Of a stretch of DNA of 7,784 nucleotides, positions 5,906 through 7,784 are shown one piece after another. Within the stretch, counting starts at the first letter, position 1. Every line of letters begins with the position of its first letter. Position numbers and translations under genes: made by a program. The DNA comes from Caryophanales bacterium (lineage in GTDB: Bacteria > Bacillota_I > Bacilli_A > RFN20 > CAG-826). The notes under the pieces are model-generated. The model did no database searches and was not told where the DNA came from. It was given only the letters and a program-made list of their open reading frames with translations. The stretch lies in assembly GCA_028723545.1 (NCBI GenBank), contig JAQYER010000024.1:1-7784 (forward strand), in the 5' to 3' direction.

Positions 5906-6760
5906 ATGGCGGCCAATTTAAATAAAACAAAACGACGCATTAATTCCATTAATTCAACAAAAAAGATTACGAAAGCAATGGAATTAGTCGCGACAGTTAA
6001 ATTAAAAAGATTTAAAGATATCATGTTTAAAGGTGCTTCATATTATGAAGCCATCTATGACATTGTTTTATCTCTTTTTTCTAAGGCCGATGAACAAATT
6101 AAACTACAATATAATGTTAATAAAGACGCTCCAAAAGATTTAATTATTTTAATTACATCTAATTTAGGATTATGTGGTTCATTTAATAATGATTCATTTA
6201 AATTTGTTGAAAAAAACATTTCCAAAGATGAATCAGTATTATTAACAATCGGGAATAAAGGCAAAGACCATTTTAAAAAATTAGGATATGAAATTGATGA
6301 ATCATTTACTTCAATTAATGAACATATTGAATATGATGATATTGCTAAATTAGGTATATATGCATTAAATGCTTATTTATCTAATAAATATCGTTCAGTT
6401 AAAGTTATTTATACTAAATATGTTAATTCCATCAAATTTGTACCTAATTTGATAAATTTATTCCCATTATCATTTTATGAACAAAATAATGTTAATGATA
6501 TTGGATATTCACCAATATACGATACCGATATCAAAACATTAATTGAACAAATAATTCCAATATATATTAATTCAACTTTGTATCAATTAATTGTTGAAAC
6601 AACCGTCAGTGAACAAGCATCAAGAAGAAACGCGATGGATAACGCCAACGATAACGCTGATGAATTAATATCAACATTAACACTTGAATATAATAAAGCT
6701 AGACAAGCTGCTATTACGGCGGAAATTACTGAAGTAGTAAGTTCTAGCATCAATAAATAA
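5906..6760 (+). CDS. atpG: F1Fo ATP synthase subunit gamma
   Basis: Gamma is the central shaft that couples c-ring rotation to the catalytic sites. The 284-residue protein shows both conserved coiled-coil ends: TKRRINSINSTKKITKAMEL (7-26) at the N-terminus and SEQASRRNAMDNANDNA (235-251), followed by YNKARQAAITAEITEVVS (262-279), at the C-terminus. The middle has SNLGLCGSFN (85-94), the conserved start of the globular domain. It begins two bases after the atpA stop, with no clear Shine-Dalgarno sequence in AAACTAGATAGTT, so reinitiation or coupling after atpA is likely. Its last bases overlap the strong site for atpD. Nothing suggests truncation. Confidence 0.96.
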   Translation: MAANLNKTKRRINSINSTKKITKAMELVATVKLKRFKDIMFKGASYYEAIYDIVLSLFSKADEQIKLQYNVNKDAPKDLIILITSNLGLCGSFNNDSFKFVEKNISKDESVLLTIGNKGKDHFKKLGYEIDESFTSINEHIEYDDIAKLGIYALNAYLSNKYRSVKVIYTKYVNSIKFVPNLINLFPLSFYEQNNVNDIGYSPIYDTDIKTLIEQIIPIYINSTLYQLIVETTVSEQASRRNAMDNANDNADELISTLTLEYNKARQAAITAEITEVVSSSINK

Positions 6761-6765
6761 GGAGG
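6759..6765 (+). promoter_or_regulatory. Strong ribosome binding site of atpD
   Basis: AAGGAGG overlaps the atpG TAA stop and lies 8 bases before the ATG at 6774. It fixes the beta-subunit start. Confidence 0.85.
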
Positions 6766-6773
6766 CACAAAAT

Positions 6774-7784
6774 ATGTCATCATTACAAATAGGAAAAGTT
6801 GTCCAAGCTGTTGGACCAATCATCGATGTTCGATTTAAAGATGAACTTCCAGAATTATTAACGGCTTTGGAAGTTGTTTTAGATGATAAAAATAAATTGG
6901 TTATCGAAGTAGCCCAACATATTGGTGATGATATCGTTAGATGTGTGGCGATGGGAGCGACAGAAGGAATTGTTAGAGGAATGGATGTTATTAATACCCA
7001 CTTTCCAATTTCTGTTCCAGTCGGTGAAAAAACATTAGGAAGAATGTTTAATGTTTTAGGACAACCAATCGATGAACAAGGAAATGATTTTGATGATGTA
7101 TTACATATGCCTATTCATCGTCACGCGCCTAATTTTAAAGAACAAAATGTATCAACTCAAATGTTAGAAACCGGTATTAAAGTTATCGACTTATTATGCC
7201 CTTATATGAAAGGTGGTAAAGTTGGTTTATTCGGTGGTGCTGGCGTTGGTAAAACAGTTTTAATACAAGAATTAATTCATAATATTGCCACTGAGCAAAA
7301 AGGTATTTCAGTCTTTGGTGGCGTTGGTGAACGTTCACGTGAAGGTAATGATTTATATTATGAAATGAAAGCGAGTGGTGTTTTATCAAAAACGGCATTA
7401 GTTTTCGGTCAAATGAATGAACCTCCAGGAGCGAGAATGAGAGTTGGATTAACCGCTCTTACGATGGCGGAATATTTCCGTGATGTCGAACATCAAAATG
7501 TCTTATTGTTCATTGATAATATTTTTAGATTTACTCAAGCTGGTAGTGAAGTATCTGCTCTTTTAGGCCGTATGCCTTCAGCGGTTGGCTATCAACCAAC
7601 ACTTGCAACCGAAATGGGTGCACTTCAAGAAAGAATTACATCTACTACAAATGGTTCTATAACATCTGTTCAAGCAGTTTATGTTCCAGCAGATGACCTT
7701 ACAGACCCAGCCCCAGCAACAACATTTACTCACTTAGATGCAACAACAGTTTTATCAAGAAGTATATCAGAACTTGGAATTTAT
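6774..7784 (+). CDS. atpD: F1Fo ATP synthase subunit beta, 3' end cut by the window
   Basis: Beta is the catalytic subunit that makes or hydrolyses ATP. Translation from ATG 6774 gives 337 open codons to the last base; about 130 residues are missing, judged by the usual length near 465. The protein opens with the family start IGKVVQAVGPIIDVRF. Catalytic landmarks are the P-loop GGAGVGKT (154-161, Lys160 and Thr161), GGVGERSREGNDLYYEM (182-198) with the catalytic Glu186 and Arg187, GQMNEPPGARMRV (212-224), the Walker B segment NVLLFIDNIFRFTQAG (242-257), and SALLGRMPSAVGYQPTLATE (261-280). It breaks off in ELGIY, before the DELSEED lever and C-terminal helices. It follows atpG by 13 bases. atpC (epsilon) is expected next, but this cannot be seen. 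Confidence 0.97.
   Translation, partial: MSSLQIGKVVQAVGPIIDVRFKDELPELLTALEVVLDDKNKLVIEVAQHIGDDIVRCVAMGATEGIVRGMDVINTHFPISVPVGEKTLGRMFNVLGQPIDEQGNDFDDVLHMPIHRHAPNFKEQNVSTQMLETGIKVIDLLCPYMKGGKVGLFGGAGVGKTVLIQELIHNIATEQKGISVFGGVGERSREGNDLYYEMKASGVLSKTALVFGQMNEPPGARMRVGLTALTMAEYFRDVEHQNVLLFIDNIFRFTQAGSEVSALLGRMPSAVGYQPTLATEMGALQERITSTTNGSITSVQAVYVPADDLTDPAPATTFTHLDATTVLSRSISELGIY

Noticed and set aside
4401..7784. Intein or frameshift in atpA, atpG or atpD, considered because a Hint domain lies nearby
   Set aside because: All conserved motifs run continuously in one frame with normal spacing; there is no insertion at the P-loops.
1838..7784. Alternative genetic code (TGA=Trp), considered because of the Mycoplasma-like AtpF
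   Set aside because: Tryptophans are encoded by TGG, and the TGA ending atpI overlaps the atpB start in a normal coupled junction.

Overview
The window is AT-rich and holds two unrelated units on the + strand. Positions 1-1644 are the 3' part of a gene for a probable cell-surface or secreted protein, with bacterial Ig-like (BIG2-type) repeats and a C-terminal Hint (hedgehog/intein-type) domain. A terminator-like hairpin and a predicted promoter follow. The rest, from 1838 to the right edge, is an F-type ATP synthase operon in the standard order atpI-atpB-atpE-atpF-atpH-atpA-atpG-atpD. atpD is cut by the window edge after 337 codons, and atpC would be expected just beyond.

Organism (inference): the gene order, strong GGAGG-type ribosome binding sites and low G+C point to Firmicutes/Bacilli. 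Subunit b carries a lipobox signal peptide, a trait published for Mycoplasma pneumoniae, so a relative of the Mollicutes or Erysipelotrichia is likely. Every tryptophan I read is TGG, and atpI ends on TGA overlapping the atpB start. The standard bacterial code 11 therefore fits, and the TGA=Trp code of Mycoplasma and Spiroplasma does not. An uncultured, perhaps anaerobic gut lineage of Bacilli fits best, but no marker here fixes the taxon.

How the genes work together: atpB, atpE and atpF encode the membrane sector (a, c, b). atpH, atpA, atpG and atpD encode the delta, alpha, gamma and beta parts of the soluble motor and stalks. atpI encodes an assembly-type membrane protein. Genes overlap or sit within 13 bases of each other, except for a 46-base gap before atpF. 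Strong Shine-Dalgarno sites precede c, b, alpha and beta, the multi-copy subunits. The single-copy subunits a, delta and gamma have weak or no such site and lie in coupled junctions.

Points most worth a second look: (1) the Hint domain keeps its N-terminal cysteine and a histidine but lacks the terminal His-Asn, and is followed by a tail of its own; (2) the c subunit has a second carboxylate (Glu25) paired with Glu58, as in the Fusobacterium nucleatum Na+ rotor; (3) subunit a keeps the essential arginine but has Trp and Asp at the E. coli Glu219 and His245 positions; (4) subunit b is a predicted lipoprotein. No RNA genes, mobile elements, CRISPR arrays or inverted terminal repeats were seen.
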